From assembly GCA_013397455.1 (NCBI GenBank), contig VYZB01000123.1, positions 1,454,758 to 1,518,757 of the forward strand: 64,000 nt of DNA, read 5' to 3'. The notes under the pieces were generated by a model, which saw nothing but the letters and a program-made list of their open reading frames with translations, did not search any database and was not told where the DNA came from. Of the stretch, positions 37,811 to 50,230 are shown piece by piece. Position 1 is the first letter of the stretch. Each line of letters opens with the position of its first letter. The stretch comes from Crotophaga sulcirostris (Eukaryota > Chordata > Aves > Cuculiformes > Crotophagidae). A program made the translations under genes and the position numbers.

Positions 37811-40557
37811 AAATCAGAGAGAAAGAAATCGACCATAAAACAGAAAGGTCACAGTAGGTTTTTGTAGTTACATTTGGCCTGATTGTTTCTCCCAAGAGTG
37901 ACTCTCTTTCTCTTGCCACAGAAGGCTTTCTCCACGTGTCTGCCTGCCGAAGACCTCGCTCTGCGATCAGCCCCAGAGCCAGGTCTGTCTTTTCCATCTC
38001 CCATGGTCACGGGTGAAAAACCTCTTATCCTCTCTCATTCTTGCCCCAAGTTTATCTCTTTTTCTCATAAGAAATCTCCCTCTATTCCAGACCTCAGCTA
38101 ATGCCATTACCATTTAAACGCTTTTGTTTTATCCTCTTGAGCTCACCCCCATTAGTTCTGTTTAGTTCATTACCATTGGACTGCTTCACTCTCTCTTGTT
38201 GTAAGGGGTCATATCAACACGTTTCCTGTAGCCATATCATCAGTTGTGTTTTTCTGGCCTGGCCTGGGACTCAGGGAGCTACCTCTTCAGACCCTTTCTG
38301 TTCCAGAAAGTCCCATCAGTTTTTAGTGAAAACGTTTTCTGCTACAAAGTTCATCATATATAAATAAGGGGTAATAATAAAAGATAAATCCCATGTCATT
38401 AAACAAATAAATGATCCAACAAGAAATGTAATCACTATTAAGGAATTATTGTGACAAAGGCAATTGTGTAAGTATTTATTTAATATTTACTCTTTGTCAA
38501 TAGCTGGTGTCTGAGATAAAGAGTTTTTCTGCCTTTGGAAGGGTCAAATTGAAAGAAGTAGTTTTCATACTGAGGGAGATAAATTAAGCAGATATTCATC
38601 TAAGAAGCTTTCCGATTATTCCAGACGGTAGTTAGTAAGGGGTTAACTTTTGAATAATGTAATCAAACTAAGAAAAATGTCAAATTTATCATTAATGACA
38701 GAAAAAGCCTTTCGCTTGCACAGAATCTCAAGAACCGTTGTAAGTCTGAATTTATTATCAGAGTTAAGCCCTTCAGGCAAAGATAGGTCACTTAGTAGAA
38801 CAATTTGTTTTTCATTAGCCTAAACCTGCCTGACCTGTTCATCTGTTTGTGTCCTATAAAATATCCTGTTAGTAGATGCAAATGTAGTATTAGCAGCAGA
38901 AATTATATTGCCTCTTTGAACTTAAGAATTCTTGGTACAAGTCAATGAAAATTACAATATTCCCCAGAATCCTACCTGCCAAGGCTGCCAGCTGTCTGGA
39001 GCATGGTTCCAGGAAATAAACAGCATAGGATACCACAGAATGGGGTTAAAATTTTAAAATTTTACTCCAAGGTAGCGAGGAGTGCTTTGAAAGCAACAAA
39101 TTTGATTTTCTGAGGGATGGCTACTGAAACAGCTTAAAGAGATGGTAAAACAACCAAAGAGATTTCAAAGCAACATCAGTAACTTTGATTTCCGTACAAA
39201 ATCTCCAAGTAGGGCTGGTCTGTCTGCATCTTAAGGCTCACATGACAACAAGTTGCTTGGTCAAGTAAACACTTGGCCAAGTGGATGACACCAACCTGTT
39301 CTAATTTTTCTAGTCTAGGGACGATCGGGATAGTGACCTTGCACTTTACCACCGTCCCTAGGCCTTAAATACAGGTGTGGGTAATGTAAAAATGTGAAAT
39401 TACTTTTCTTTCAAAATTAAACCAGTCCTTTTTAGGGGAAATATTTGCAGAGATGTTTCAGCTCTCCAAAAGCAAACTCACTTTCCCTTCAAGTTCTATA
39501 TAAATAGCCAGGCAAATAACAGCCAGATTCTCAATCAGTAAATCTCAAATAAAATTGTTCTTTAAGTGTCCATCCCTTTCTAAAGCTTCTTGTATATTTT
39601 GAGAGTCCTGCATGCAGAAGATATTCAAAATTTAATGTAAAACTACTTACTATCTACACCTAAAATTTAGGCATAAATCTAAAATTTATTCTCTAATCTT
39701 AAACTATTAATATTAAGGTATTTTAAATAATCATTACTCCATTTGTTTGTGCATGATAATATGTCAATTGTAATGGCTAAGGATTTATCTATGATACATT
39801 AAGCACTAGATAGTATTCAGGTAAGCAGTAGATAATTTTTGTTTAGAACACTTAGAAAATATTCTAAAAATATATAATTGCAGGAAGTGCTGAAAGGTTG
39901 CTCCAAAGCTGGTGAAATTTCTAGCATGTTTTGCAGACCTATTTATAGCACAGATTTTTAGTGTCAGTAAGAACTGCTAAACAGAAGACATACACTAAAC
40001 CAGAAATGTTTTCATGGAAATTCCCATTAATTCTAATTATGGGAAACACACACATCTTTATGCCACTTGTTTAATAAATACATGTCTGGTAATAAACCTC
40101 AAAACATTTAGACTATTTTTGAGACCAAGCAGCCAAGGGCATTACAGCAGAGTCAGCGCTCTACTGACATTTGGATGAGTCTTTATAAATGTTGTGGCAA
40201 ACAAATCTCATTTTGGTGCTAATATCATCATCCTTACAGGCTGTCTGAGCAGCTCCTCAGGGTCTCTTGCCCTCCAGGGTCTCTCTAGATGTGGCTCCCT
40301 TCTTCCCTTCCTCCGAAGCTCGAAGGTGAAAAATAAATTTCTTTTCTTTCCTTAAGAGCATCAATGATTTTGTCAAGAGCCCTTTCTCATTGTGAGTGTG
40401 TGGTTTGTTAGGGCCAGGGACTTATTCCCATTTGTATCTCTGAAGGCTTGTGCCACCTTCCCTTCAGCACTTGCTCACTCACCTCTTGGGCTCTCCATCG
40501 CCCACAAGCTGAGGCAAGAAGCTTGAAGCCTGCTCTACAAAAAGAAAGGGAGTCTTG

Positions 40558-40660
40558 GGAACGTGCAGGAAGAAAAAAAAAAAATCTAATCTCAGAAAAA
40601 AAACTACAAACAAACAGACAAAAAAAAAAAAAAACAACGGATCCAGGTAAAATTTGATCA
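40558..40660 (+). repeat. A-rich low-complexity tract
   Basis: The segment has A runs at 40573-40584, 40596-40603 and 40620-40634, separated by short mixed sequence. It lies directly beside the outer CR1 of the nested pair. The minus-strand F-rich frame at 40479-40736 is produced by these runs and is not a gene. Confidence 0.8.
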
Positions 40661-40872
40661 TAAAATCAATTAGGTTGGAAAAGTCCCATAAGATCATTGA
40701 GTCCAACCGTAAACCCAACACTGACAAGTTCACCATTAAACCACATCCCTAAGCACAACAAATCCACATCTTCTGAACACCACCAGGGCTAGTGACTCCA
40801 CCATTTCCCCAGGCAGCCTGTTCCAATGTTAGACAACCCTTTCAGTGAAGAAATTTTTCTAATATCTCATCT
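40661..40872 (-). mobile_element. Outer CR1 LINE, 3' part (interrupted)
   Basis: This is a minus-strand CR1. It begins with TTAGGTTGGAAAAGTCCCAT, continues with CATTGAGTCCAACC and AGGCAGCCTGTTCCAATG, and reaches TCAGTGAAGAAATTTTTCT. The element is broken here by the plus-strand CR1 at 40873-41347, and its next piece resumes at 41348. The tail unit of this copy is not well preserved. Confidence 0.92.
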
Positions 40873-41347
40873 AGATGGTCCTCCTAGAAGCCATGCTAAC
40901 ACACAGGAAGGACAAGGAGGGATTCAAGGCAGCAAACGTGACTCCTCTCCAGTGAGCAAAGGGTGAGATAGTGTGGGATGTTCAACCTGGAGAAGAGACC
41001 TTATTGCTGTGCCCTTTCAGTACTTAAAGGAGGCGTTCAAGAATAATGGGGACAAATTTTTCAGCAGGGTCTGTTGTGATAGGACAAGGGTAATAGTTTT
41101 AAACTAAAAGAGGGTAGATTTACAATAGATACAAGGAAGAAATTTTTTAGAATGCAGGTGGTGAAACATTGGCACAGGTTGCCTGGAGAAATGGTGGATA
41201 CCCCAACCCTGGAAACATTCAAGGTCAGGTTGGATGGGGCTCTGAGCAATCTGATCAAGTTGAAGGTGTCCCTGTTCACTGCAGGGTGATTGGATGAGGT
41301 GACCTTTATAGGTCCCTTCCAACCCAAACTGTTCTATCATTCTATGA
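40873..41347 (+). mobile_element. Inner CR1 LINE, nested in an older CR1
   Basis: The inserted copy starts with GATGGTCCTCCTAGAAGCCA, an ORF2-type CR1 sequence. It then jumps near 40935-40945 to CAACCTGGAGAAGAGACC, implying an internal deletion. It continues through TTGCCTGGAGAAATGGTGGA and CTGGAAACATTCAAGGTCAG to a 3' end with GGTCCCTTCCAACCC and TTCTATCATTCTATGA. Its 3' UTR resembles the copy at 55781-56304 more than those at 2731 and 34968. It must be younger than the element it interrupts. Confidence 0.9.
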
Positions 41348-41404
41348 AATCTCTCCTGTTGCAGCTTCAGGCCGTTTCCTTTCATCCTGTCACTTGTTAC
41401 TTGA
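41348..41404 (-). mobile_element. Outer CR1 LINE, continuation after nested insertion
   Basis: CTCTCCTGTTGCAGCTTCAG followed by CCGTTTCCTTTCATCCTGTC is the expected next part of the minus-strand CR1 that was left at 40872. Joining the flanks restores the usual CR1 order. The element fades out after CACTTGTTACTTGA. Confidence 0.85.
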
Positions 41405-43108
41405 TTATTTTTTAAAAATATTTGTCCAAATTAAAAAAAAGGGAAATCAACAAAAAGGGGAGCATTTTTCCTTTAGTATTTCTTCTGAAAGATTGAAATG
41501 CTACAGCATGCAGGAAGGCTGTGAATATGAATGATGGGAACCAAAAAGACTAAGGGCAGGAAGATTTGTATTATCTCCAAAACAGTATTCCCTCTTAGGC
41601 AATATAAAACCAGAACTGAAAGTTGGAAGTTTAAAATTCATCCATCAACACAGTAAGATCCATTATTTTTGAAGAAACTCCACTACTAACATTCTTCCCA
41701 CCCATAATTCTGCAGGGATCCTGGGAACTGAAAAACCCCAGGTGGTAAATATGATCCTGTAAACTTGAAACTGAGAAAGAGCTCTTTTCCCAAGCTTGAA
41801 GTGGCAGGCCAAAAGAATTTCCTTTCCGAAAAGAAAATATGAAGTTGCCAGAGAGATATTGCGAACAGTTTTATTACCCATCTGCTTTGCAATAATGTAC
41901 CCATTGACAACCTGATTGCTCTGGGCAACAGCAAGATAAAGTCTAATATTATATGGGATCCAAAAAAAAGGACAGTTTTTTATTTTAACTCTGTGCTCCA
42001 TCATAACTCCATTGATACCATAGACTTATTTGTAATTATACTAGTGTGAAATCCCATTCTTAATCCTGAATTTGAACAAATAAATATATTACACTGTAAC
42101 AGGAAAGCAGAGGCATGGTAGAGGGTAAAAAGAAAAGAACATTCAGTGCATGTCTTTCACAGAATAATTCCCCACGTGCTTTCACATTAAAGTATGACTT
42201 ATCAGGTCACAGAGGAGGAAATTCACTTCTGAGGGTAAAGTAAATATTTGTCTCCTAATTAACATTTTCTGATGTTGAGCTTTTCACCTACTTGGAAAGT
42301 ATAAGTGCTTTAGGTGGAGTTTACATATATACTTGTGCAACACACTTCTGATTATTTTGTTCCTTCAGATGTTTTCTAAATTTTTGAGTTATGCCTTTGA
42401 ATTTCCAGACATCTCTGCCAGTGCTAAAAAGCTATTCACCAACTTTACAAGAACTCTGCTGCAAGTCTCTTGGTAGGAGAACAGTGTGCTACTTCATTCA
42501 GACTTAATGAGTTGAATAACTTGGCATCTAATTGGACTTTAGATCATCGCTTGTCTTGTTAATGCAGTGTTAAAACTGAAGGTGACCAGATGTAATCACA
42601 GTGAAGACTATCTTAGTACCAGTATGCTACATGAGATCATATTTTAATTCCTATTAAGTAGACTTCATCTAATGATACAAAATCCTGCATATCTCTCTGG
42701 GCAGGTACCTGTAGAGCACCCACCCATGCTAATTTGTGATGCAACACTAAATAATAATGAACTTAAAGTACTAAAAGTGCTAAAATACTCTGGAATGATT
42801 AATCTAGCAGATAAAATGACAAGTTCTTTATTTTCTCTAAATTTCCAGCCTACTAACTGTGGTACAAGTTGGGCTTCCTTCCATCTTACCATTCTGGAAG
42901 TGAAACAGGATGGCTAGATGGTCTGTAGTTATTACAGGCAGCTTTATATCCCATTAATATGCTTTGGGGCTATAGAAGGATCTCAGAAAGATATCCCAAA
43001 GAAAATATGAAAAGTAATCAGGATAAAAGACCAAACCATGACCCTGAATGGTAATGTGTGATACAGAGGAGTGGGAGATGAAGACAAAACCAGTGCCCAT
43101 TTGAATCA
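41405..43108. other. AT-rich non-coding DNA
   Basis: I see no gene or recognised repeat. The minus-strand frame at 41663-42004 (113 codons) overlaps another open minus frame and has no recognisable family. It may be chance or a very old repeat. A CACGTG lies at 42173-42178. Confidence 0.65.
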
Positions 43109-43295
43109 GAATCATAGAATCATAGAATGGTTTGGGTTGGAAGGGATCATAAAGCCCATCCAGTTCCAACCACCCTGCCCTGGGCAGGGACCCCTCCCAC
43201 CAGCCCAGGCTGCTCCAGGCCCCATCCAACCTGGCCTTGAACACCTCCAGGGAGGGGACAGCCACAGCTTCTCTGGGCAGCCTGTGCCAGTGTCA
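43109..43295 (-). mobile_element. CR1 LINE 3' end, minus strand
   Basis: The copy starts with the tail ATCATAGAATCATAGAATGG, followed by TTTGGGTTGGAAGGGATC, CCACCCTGCCCTGGGCAGGG and TCCAACCTGGCCTTGAACAC, and ends near GCCTGTGCCAGTGTC. This is a GC-rich CR1 subfamily with the standard ATTCTATG-type tail. The element is only about 190 bp long. The overlapping minus-strand frames (for example MAVPSLEVFKARLDGAWSSL) are its translated 3' part, not a gene. Confidence 0.95.
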
Positions 43296-46060
43296 GGTTT
43301 GCATGGAGAGAGCACACATGTGGAACTATTGCACGCCTCTATTCTGCAGCGCTTATGCGCGTGTCTATTTCGAAGCATGTAATTCCTTATCCCCAAACCA
43401 AATACAAAACCATGCGTACTCTTGGGTCTTTCCTCAGACTTAGGTCCCATTTAACAATTTTGGCTATACTCTAAGACTTAAAAAATTCCCTTTGCCTGTT
43501 CCCAGATCACCCACCGTGCCATTTTTTGAACACTTGCCAAACTGCCTGCCCATGCGTTGTGCAGTCCATGCAACGCAATTGAAGAGGGAATATAAGGGAA
43601 ACAGACGTGACTTGAATTAATGTCTGAAAGACTGATCCAGATTTGATTGACACCTTATCTTTTAAAGCCTTATAATCTGCTGGACAGAATATTGGTAGGT
43701 GCTCATCTGCCTTGAGAGTTAGATTTTTGTACCATACCGTTTTATAGCTACAGTCTAGTGAATTGTTCATAGGAGGAAGCTATCAAATATTAACCATTTC
43801 ACGTAAAAAAAAAAAAAAGTTTAAGTAAGGCAAGCATTTGGAACAGCAAGCCTGAGTGAACACTTAACTACATGCTCTGCCCTTAATCTTAGTTAAGTAA
43901 TACACCAGATTTGTGTCCTGGAAAAAATCTGAAATACTTTAGCACCCTGCTGGTGATTTTTGTGCTTTATGAACTGTACTACAGGTAATATGTACAATCT
44001 GAAATGTTTGTGAAGCCTTAAGATTTAGGCTACCTAGATCCAGTGGCACTAAAAGTGAAATGTGGTCAAGGCAGGACCATTCCTTTTGCCTTCAGACAGT
44101 AAGAACTCAGTCAGATACAGTCTGCTTGAAATAAAAGAAAAACTACTGGGTCATAGTAAGCAGGCTTGCATTTTTTTCACTTTTTCTTCATTTTTCTAAT
44201 ATTCCATACATATTTTAAGGTGCTTGTCATTTCCAAGATCACAGAAAGTTATTATGCAGATACTTGATCTGCCCCAAAAGGAATTCAGCATTTCAAGAAA
44301 GCCATTAAATTATGCACAATGTTAGCCTATGACCATCTATTCTTATCTCTATTACAATTGCTGCCTTCTATTTCTGCTCCCATTTCCCTGCTTTCTTCCC
44401 GCCCCTGCTTAGTTGTGTCCTAGTTAAAATTCAATAGCAAGACCTTTGGGAGAAGTACAAGGTCCTCCATTGATACAGTTCTGTGGTCTATGAGAATGGC
44501 AGTAAAAATAAGTTTGAATAAAAAAAAGAACTGATGATTTTGCACATGCTGTATCATATTGCTGTTAAATATTTCACTTAATGATTGGAGGCGGAGAAAT
44601 TATTTTCTCTCTAAAGTTTTTTTGCACATGTAGAAGAAAGACATGTTTGATTTTAAGATTTTCAAGTTCATCTAGCAGGTTTTCAGCTGGAAGATACTTG
44701 TATCCTAAAAGATCCAATAGAGTCAAGAAAGTGACTGCTGATTTTACTTCCATATATCATTTTTGCTCATGCTGATTTGAGTGTGAGCTTTCCCCAGCTG
44801 CCCAGACTTATGTATGTGCTTGACAGGTCTCCTTCTAATAATACTCCCAACTCAGAAACTCCACTTTGACCTGAAAAAGGTTTTACCCATCCTGTCATTT
44901 CACTAATCAGCAATGGGTTTTGTTTTCCAGAAGAAACATGGGGTTGTTCGTGATGGTGTATCTCACCAAGTTTTTAACCCACCTCCTGTTCAGCGTGGCA
45001 ATGATATGAAAGCAGCTATTTAGTGGAAGCTTTTGCATTTGCCTGAATATTTTAAATTCGCAGATAATGGACTTGTGTGATTACCAGGCACTTCATTTTT
45101 TGATAAACTAGAAATACAGCAGGAGCAAGGTCTCTTTCTGAACTTGGATACCTCTGTTCTCCATGATCGATTGGGAAATGAGGAGAGACTGCAGAGACAT
45201 TTTCACTTCAATAAGGACAAGTGGGATATGTATGTACACGTCTTTGTGATTTCTTTGGCAAGGGCAGGTTCAAGTCACACTAGGGGAGTATTTTTGAGCT
45301 TCTTTGGAGTCTGAAAATTAAGAGACTTTTTATTTTCAAATGATCCCACTCTGACATAATGCAGCACTTGTCTCTTAGATGGTGTTTTTTATTCAATTTT
45401 TGTCACCTTCCAAGGGAAAATAAAGTAAGTGTATATTTCAAGTTGTGAACTACCTACACAATGTGTGACAGCGTGTCCTTTTATCACACAGGAGGTCTTT
45501 ATCCCTCTTTTGACCTGATAATCTATCTTTTGAGGCACCGCTGAGCCCAGTCTATAACAGGGGAACCACAATAATATGCTTTTTAGTAGCTAATACTTTC
45601 CTACGTAGCTAACCTGAGGAATCAAGAATTTGAAAAGGCAATCCTGGTGTAGCCCAACCACAGAGCCTTTGTGTAAAGATGGAAATGCCTAAAAGGTCAG
45701 CTAGAAAGTCAAGCGGTCCAAGAAGTCCTGTGGACAGGCAACGTTTGTGGACAACAGCTACTCTCTGTAGGCATCACTTGGGTGCTGCTGCAGAGTTATC
45801 TGTTTAGACAAATTAATAATAACTTGTTACTAGGAGGTACTGAGAGCTCTCAAGAAATATTTGTGTTTGGATATGGCACACTTCACAGGATCACACCCAA
45901 GACCTCTTTCATTTTAAAATAAAGCTGCGTTTCTTTAATCTTTAAGACTCTGCAAGGTAGCTTTACTATATATGCTCTTTATATTAAAAAATCTGGTTTA
46001 TGTTAGACAGTATATGAACTTTAACTCTATTAAACAGAATATACTGGTGGGAAGGGGAAT

Positions 46061-46096
46061 GTAGTTTATACAGTAAATGTAGTTTATATAGTAAAC
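46061..46096. repeat. 18-bp tandem duplication
   Basis: GTAGTTTATACAGTAAAT is followed directly by GTAGTTTATATAGTAAAC, with two differences. It is a local duplication with no evident function. Confidence 0.9.
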
Positions 46097-46639
46097 TTAT
46101 GCATGTGGTACTGTGAAGAAGCAAATTGCTAAAATGGCTCCAACATGGAAAGGATACATAAAAATCTCACAAAAACCTGAGATGCAAAGTTAGTGCTGAC
46201 AGTGTATATAGTGCAGTAGCCTAATAGTACCTTTATTGTAGACATTTGCAGTTAAGGATCCTCTTGGGATCACCGTTTGCTTGCTCAGGGAATTTGTTGA
46301 CACGTTAGATGTCAGCAACCACAAGCTTTATGGGCTGCAACAGAAAGGTGTTCCCTGATCTAAGTTTAATAGGCAGACCCTCTGGTTAATGCTGTAGCAA
46401 TTGATAGGACTGTTGGACTGGGGAGGAAGACAATTTGTCAGGTCATAGCTGGAGACTGGATTTTTCCATGTGTGCTGAGGAAGAGTACTCTGGTGCAGAA
46501 CACTCCCGACATCACGTAGCACGTTAAATGTTAGCTTGAAATCATCTGTACTAGTCACATACTTCAGTAAATATTCTTAAGGAGTCATTAAATTACAGAG
46601 AAATTCCAATAATATTTCAGTCTATATCAAATACCAAAC

Positions 46640-46795
46640 GAAAGCAGCATCATTAATGACACACTAATGAATACCACATGAATTAATAATAATCGGCTAC
46701 TTTTTGAAGTCTCCCTGGCTTCCATCTGTCTCTTAAATCACTTCATATAATTAATTGCTTAATGCTTTTCACCTTTGACAGACAGAAATAAATTG
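46640..46795. promoter_or_regulatory. Cluster of homeodomain-type TAAT motifs
   Basis: Within about 150 bp there are ATTAATGA, CTAATGA, ATTAATAATAAT, ATAATTAATTGC and TTAATGC, followed by CTTTGACAGACAG, which contains a TGACAG core of the MEIS/TGIF type. Dense, varied TAAT sites with a TALE-type site are common in vertebrate conserved enhancers. AT-rich DNA also produces TAAT by chance, so the call rests on density and arrangement alone. Confidence 0.2.
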
Positions 46796-49700
46796 CAGAT
46801 TAAAAATACCTGTGTTGGCAATGGGCAGAGCAAAGTAGTATGGCTGGTTGCTGCCAGTGTGGAAGGATGATGCATTTTGTCCTGTTGAGCCTACCTTATC
46901 CAGGTGGTAATGCACAGGTAAAGGAGACTGGTACTGTTATTATTCATTTTAGTCAAAAGTTTACCCAGACCCACAGGTTTTTTTTCAGTTTTTAACTCTT
47001 GGCAGAGCTGAATCAGTACCTCAGCCTTATGTGAGTGCAAACATCTTAATATAACATTGTTTATTCTGTAAGTTGCCTGACCCTGAGGATTTTAATATTA
47101 TTTTAAGTGGTTTTATTTATAAATACTAAGGAACTGAGTTGCTTGGGGACCTGCCTATTTTTATCTGTGCCAGAAGCCAGGTAAGGTCAATTATTCAAAG
47201 AAAGTTGCAGTAACCAGAGAATGCATGAGAAGCACGTTAATTTTTAATCAATTTGAAAATGGGGAAGCCCGTCATAATTTTTTTCTTTTCAAAAGGTTTA
47301 AAGTTGCAGATTGTGCAGTCCTGCTATTCAAAAGGTATGGGAATGTATCTGAGATAGGTTGTGGCAGGAATTCTTTCCCATTGTGTGTTCTGCTTTATCC
47401 CACCAGTGGCAACCTCGTTACTGTGCTGGATGCTTTTGTAAGAGTTGTAACTGGCAATACCAATAGATATTGTACTGCCCAGGTGATGCATAAGTTTAAT
47501 ACCTCAATTTCATATTTTTAGTCATTTTTTAGAACTTTCTTTTATGGCTTTACGATAAAGTGTGCAAGAGAGAGAGAAGCCACGGGTGCTCTGCAATTCA
47601 AAGTAAAGGAAAGCCCAAATGCCTGTCTCCCAACCTCTGATAAATGCAGCTCACAGCATTCAACTGTTAATGCAGAATTTAATCCTGGTTCCACTTTTCT
47701 TTTCCTCAACCTTTTAAATGTGATACAGAATGGAAACTTTCTACTTTTTTGTAAATGCTTTGTAAATGTATGTTTTCAATCTCTAAAGTTACTGGAAGAG
47801 TTCTTCGCATAAAATGATGTTATCCTGCGTACATAAAGAAAAATGGAGGGTAACAGGAATTTGTTGTGCCAGAGAGTAATAGCTACTAGACTTTCAGATA
47901 TTTAAAACTCTGAGAAAGATACTATGGAATAATAATAATAAAAAAAAGGTTCTTCTGCATGAAGGAGAGGGAGATCTGATCTAGACAAAAAACAGGGGAA
48001 GCAGAAATGGGAAAGAAAAGCAAGAAAAAAAAATGAGGTGAGCAAACTAAAAGCAAAGCAATAAAAACATAAGTTCAGAAGAGTTTTGCACTGGTATTAC
48101 AAACCAAAAATTCCACCAGGAAAGGAGGGCAAACACTGGGTTAAGATGAGAGGCAAGGTTCCACTCTGTCTGAAAGCATCTTGTTGAGATGAATTTTCTT
48201 TATGCATCCTTACCCTTTACCTAAGTGTAGTAAGAATAGTTTGGGGCTTGTTGGATATGAAATGTATTAATGACTCAAATAAATGTTCAATTTTGTTCAT
48301 AAATTATTTTTTTTATTTACCAGGGACGTGCGCTTATGCTGCCAAAGGTAAATGTCCCTCCTATCTGCTAGAAATGTTTTTTCCTGGATAACAGCCCAAT
48401 GCCTTTAAAATTCAGTGCATTATGTTTTAGTTAAAAATATTGGACAATATAGCTATATTTCTCAACGAATAAGTGTATTAATTATGAGACAAATCACACT
48501 AGATACTGTTTGCTGCTCAGTTACCCTTGAACTTCAATGAATAATAGATTTTTAGATAAAGGACATTTTTAATGCATCCAACAATGATGAAATAGACTAA
48601 TTACAGGTAATAACTATATTTTTATTGAAAACTAAATGACTATGCTTGTCTCTCAGAATTATGTTAAACTCATTTTAATTATAGTTGTTAATGTATATCA
48701 ACTAATTATATATTTGTTCCATTCCTAATTTAAAAAAAAATTAGAATTTCATAAAACTGAATTTTCCTGAAGCCACAGAATTACAGTTCCTCTTGACCTA
48801 AATGGAAACTACCTTTATTCTGCATTTTAAGGCAGAGGTAGCCTGTTAACCTTAAGACTTTTGCAAAACAGAATATACAGCACTAGAAACTAAGTACTAG
48901 TTTAAAAGACAGGGAGACAGCAGGGAAGAGAAAAACAACACTAACCTAGGACAGAACTTTGTTTTCCTGGTGCAGTAGAAGTCAAGTAAGCATGGCCAGG
49001 AAAAAAGTTCAGAGGCTCCCGTTTTAAGTTTTAATTTTTTGCTTTGTGTAAACCTTAGAAATGTTCACTTAAACTTAGCTGTTTAAGTACCTCTACCTGC
49101 TAGTAAATTCATTTGCTGCAAAATTAATGGAAAGGGAGCACAAAGGGTATAATCAGTCTAAGTTAATTTCAAAATTCAAATAAATGATCATGCATAGGTT
49201 GTTTTTCTGCAGTATTCACCATTCCTAATTAGGATGCAATATGACATGTCCTGTTTTCACATTTCATATGATGCGTATTTCAAGGAGCAAATCTTGACTC
49301 TTGAGATGATGGCTGGAAACTGGAGAGAAAGAAAAACATAAACAACTTGGAGAAAAAAATGAATATAATAAAAATAATCTTCAAAATATTCCAAGGCTAT
49401 GTCAATTCAGAAATATATTCAAAATATGGAGTGTGAGCGTTGGTTTTCTGTAATACAGATGGAATCAATGCGGTGGAATATTGACTACAGATTAGGCTCA
49501 CCTTATCGATAAAGATGAACTTCTGCAATCTCCATCTTCTGAGGGATCCATCATATGGTTCCTATCAATCCTGAAAAAAAAATCTTTCCATCGTTAGCAA
49601 GTTTCCATTATTTTTATTTCAACAGTGTCTGAAAACAGTTTCTCATCAGCTCATTTCCTGGAGATTCTTAGTTACTGCGTTTTTTCCGTTTTTTCATCTA

Positions 49701-50230
49701 TAAAGATATTCCTTTTTTTAGAGGTTAATATAATTTTCTTAAACACTGTCAAAGAAAAACTTATTTAATAAATAAGTGTTATAGTGAATATAATTTAAAG
49801 GGCAAAATGGAATCTGCAAGAAAACATTAAATTATATATCAAAAAGTAAATACCCTAAAAAGAATCAAACAAGTATCTCTTATTAAGAATATGCGGTACT
49901 CATTCCAAACCACATATCTATAAATGGAATAAAAATCGTGAAACCAACGTGGTGTTCATAACTTATTTGGTTCCTACAATGAACTTGATCTAAAACACAT
50001 TTAAAAAATATTATTTCTGTTTGACAGCAGACAGCTGCCAGTGGAAGGAATATTGCCGAACGGCTAGTCTGTGGTTATTTAACAGGGAACATTTTCAGTC
50101 TTAGATGGGTCGTAAGAGTTAGAACAAAGCGTGTGTTTTCTAGACTGGTGGAGATGGCAGTTCTAGCACAGAACGGCACAGCTCCTCTAACCAGAGCTAA
50201 ACAGGGCTGCGTCATCCTTGACTCGGGTAC

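Larger units (their letters stand above)
35438..40557. other. AT-rich non-coding DNA with hairpin and exon-like pieces
   Basis: No gene is recognised with confidence. The block contains a perfect 13-bp inverted repeat (36436-36476), a 40-nt splice-flanked open stretch with KH-domain resemblance (36908-36947), an exact-type 20-bp duplication (37771-37810) and a splice-flanked stretch at 40240-40325. Around 37880-38300 the composition is more pyrimidine-rich and GC-balanced, giving frames of 72 and 88 codons with no recognisable domain. Confidence 0.6.
43296..50230. other. AT-rich non-coding DNA with possible conserved elements
   Basis: No gene is recognised with confidence. The block contains a run of 14 A (43805-43818), a 30-codon frame after a good acceptor (44931-45023), an 18-bp tandem duplication (46061-46096), a cluster of TAAT motifs (about 46560-46800), and a 24-nt microexon candidate (48324-48347) followed by more TAAT-rich sequence to about 48760. 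The frame at 47225-47521 (98 codons) has no recognisable domain. Confidence 0.6.

Noticed and set aside
41663..42004. 113-codon open frame on the minus strand
   Set aside because: No family is recognised, a second frame is open over the same bases, and there are no splice or start signals of note. It may be chance or a very old repeat.
42954..43450. Overlapping open frames on both strands around 43100-43400
   Set aside because: They are translations of the CR1 copy at 43109-43295 and its flanks, not independent genes.
47303..47336. Possible short exon between TTTTCAAAAG and AAAAG/GTATGG
   Set aside because: The acceptor AAAAG is poor for a vertebrate, and several alternative AGs lie nearby. 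There is nothing to favour it over chance.
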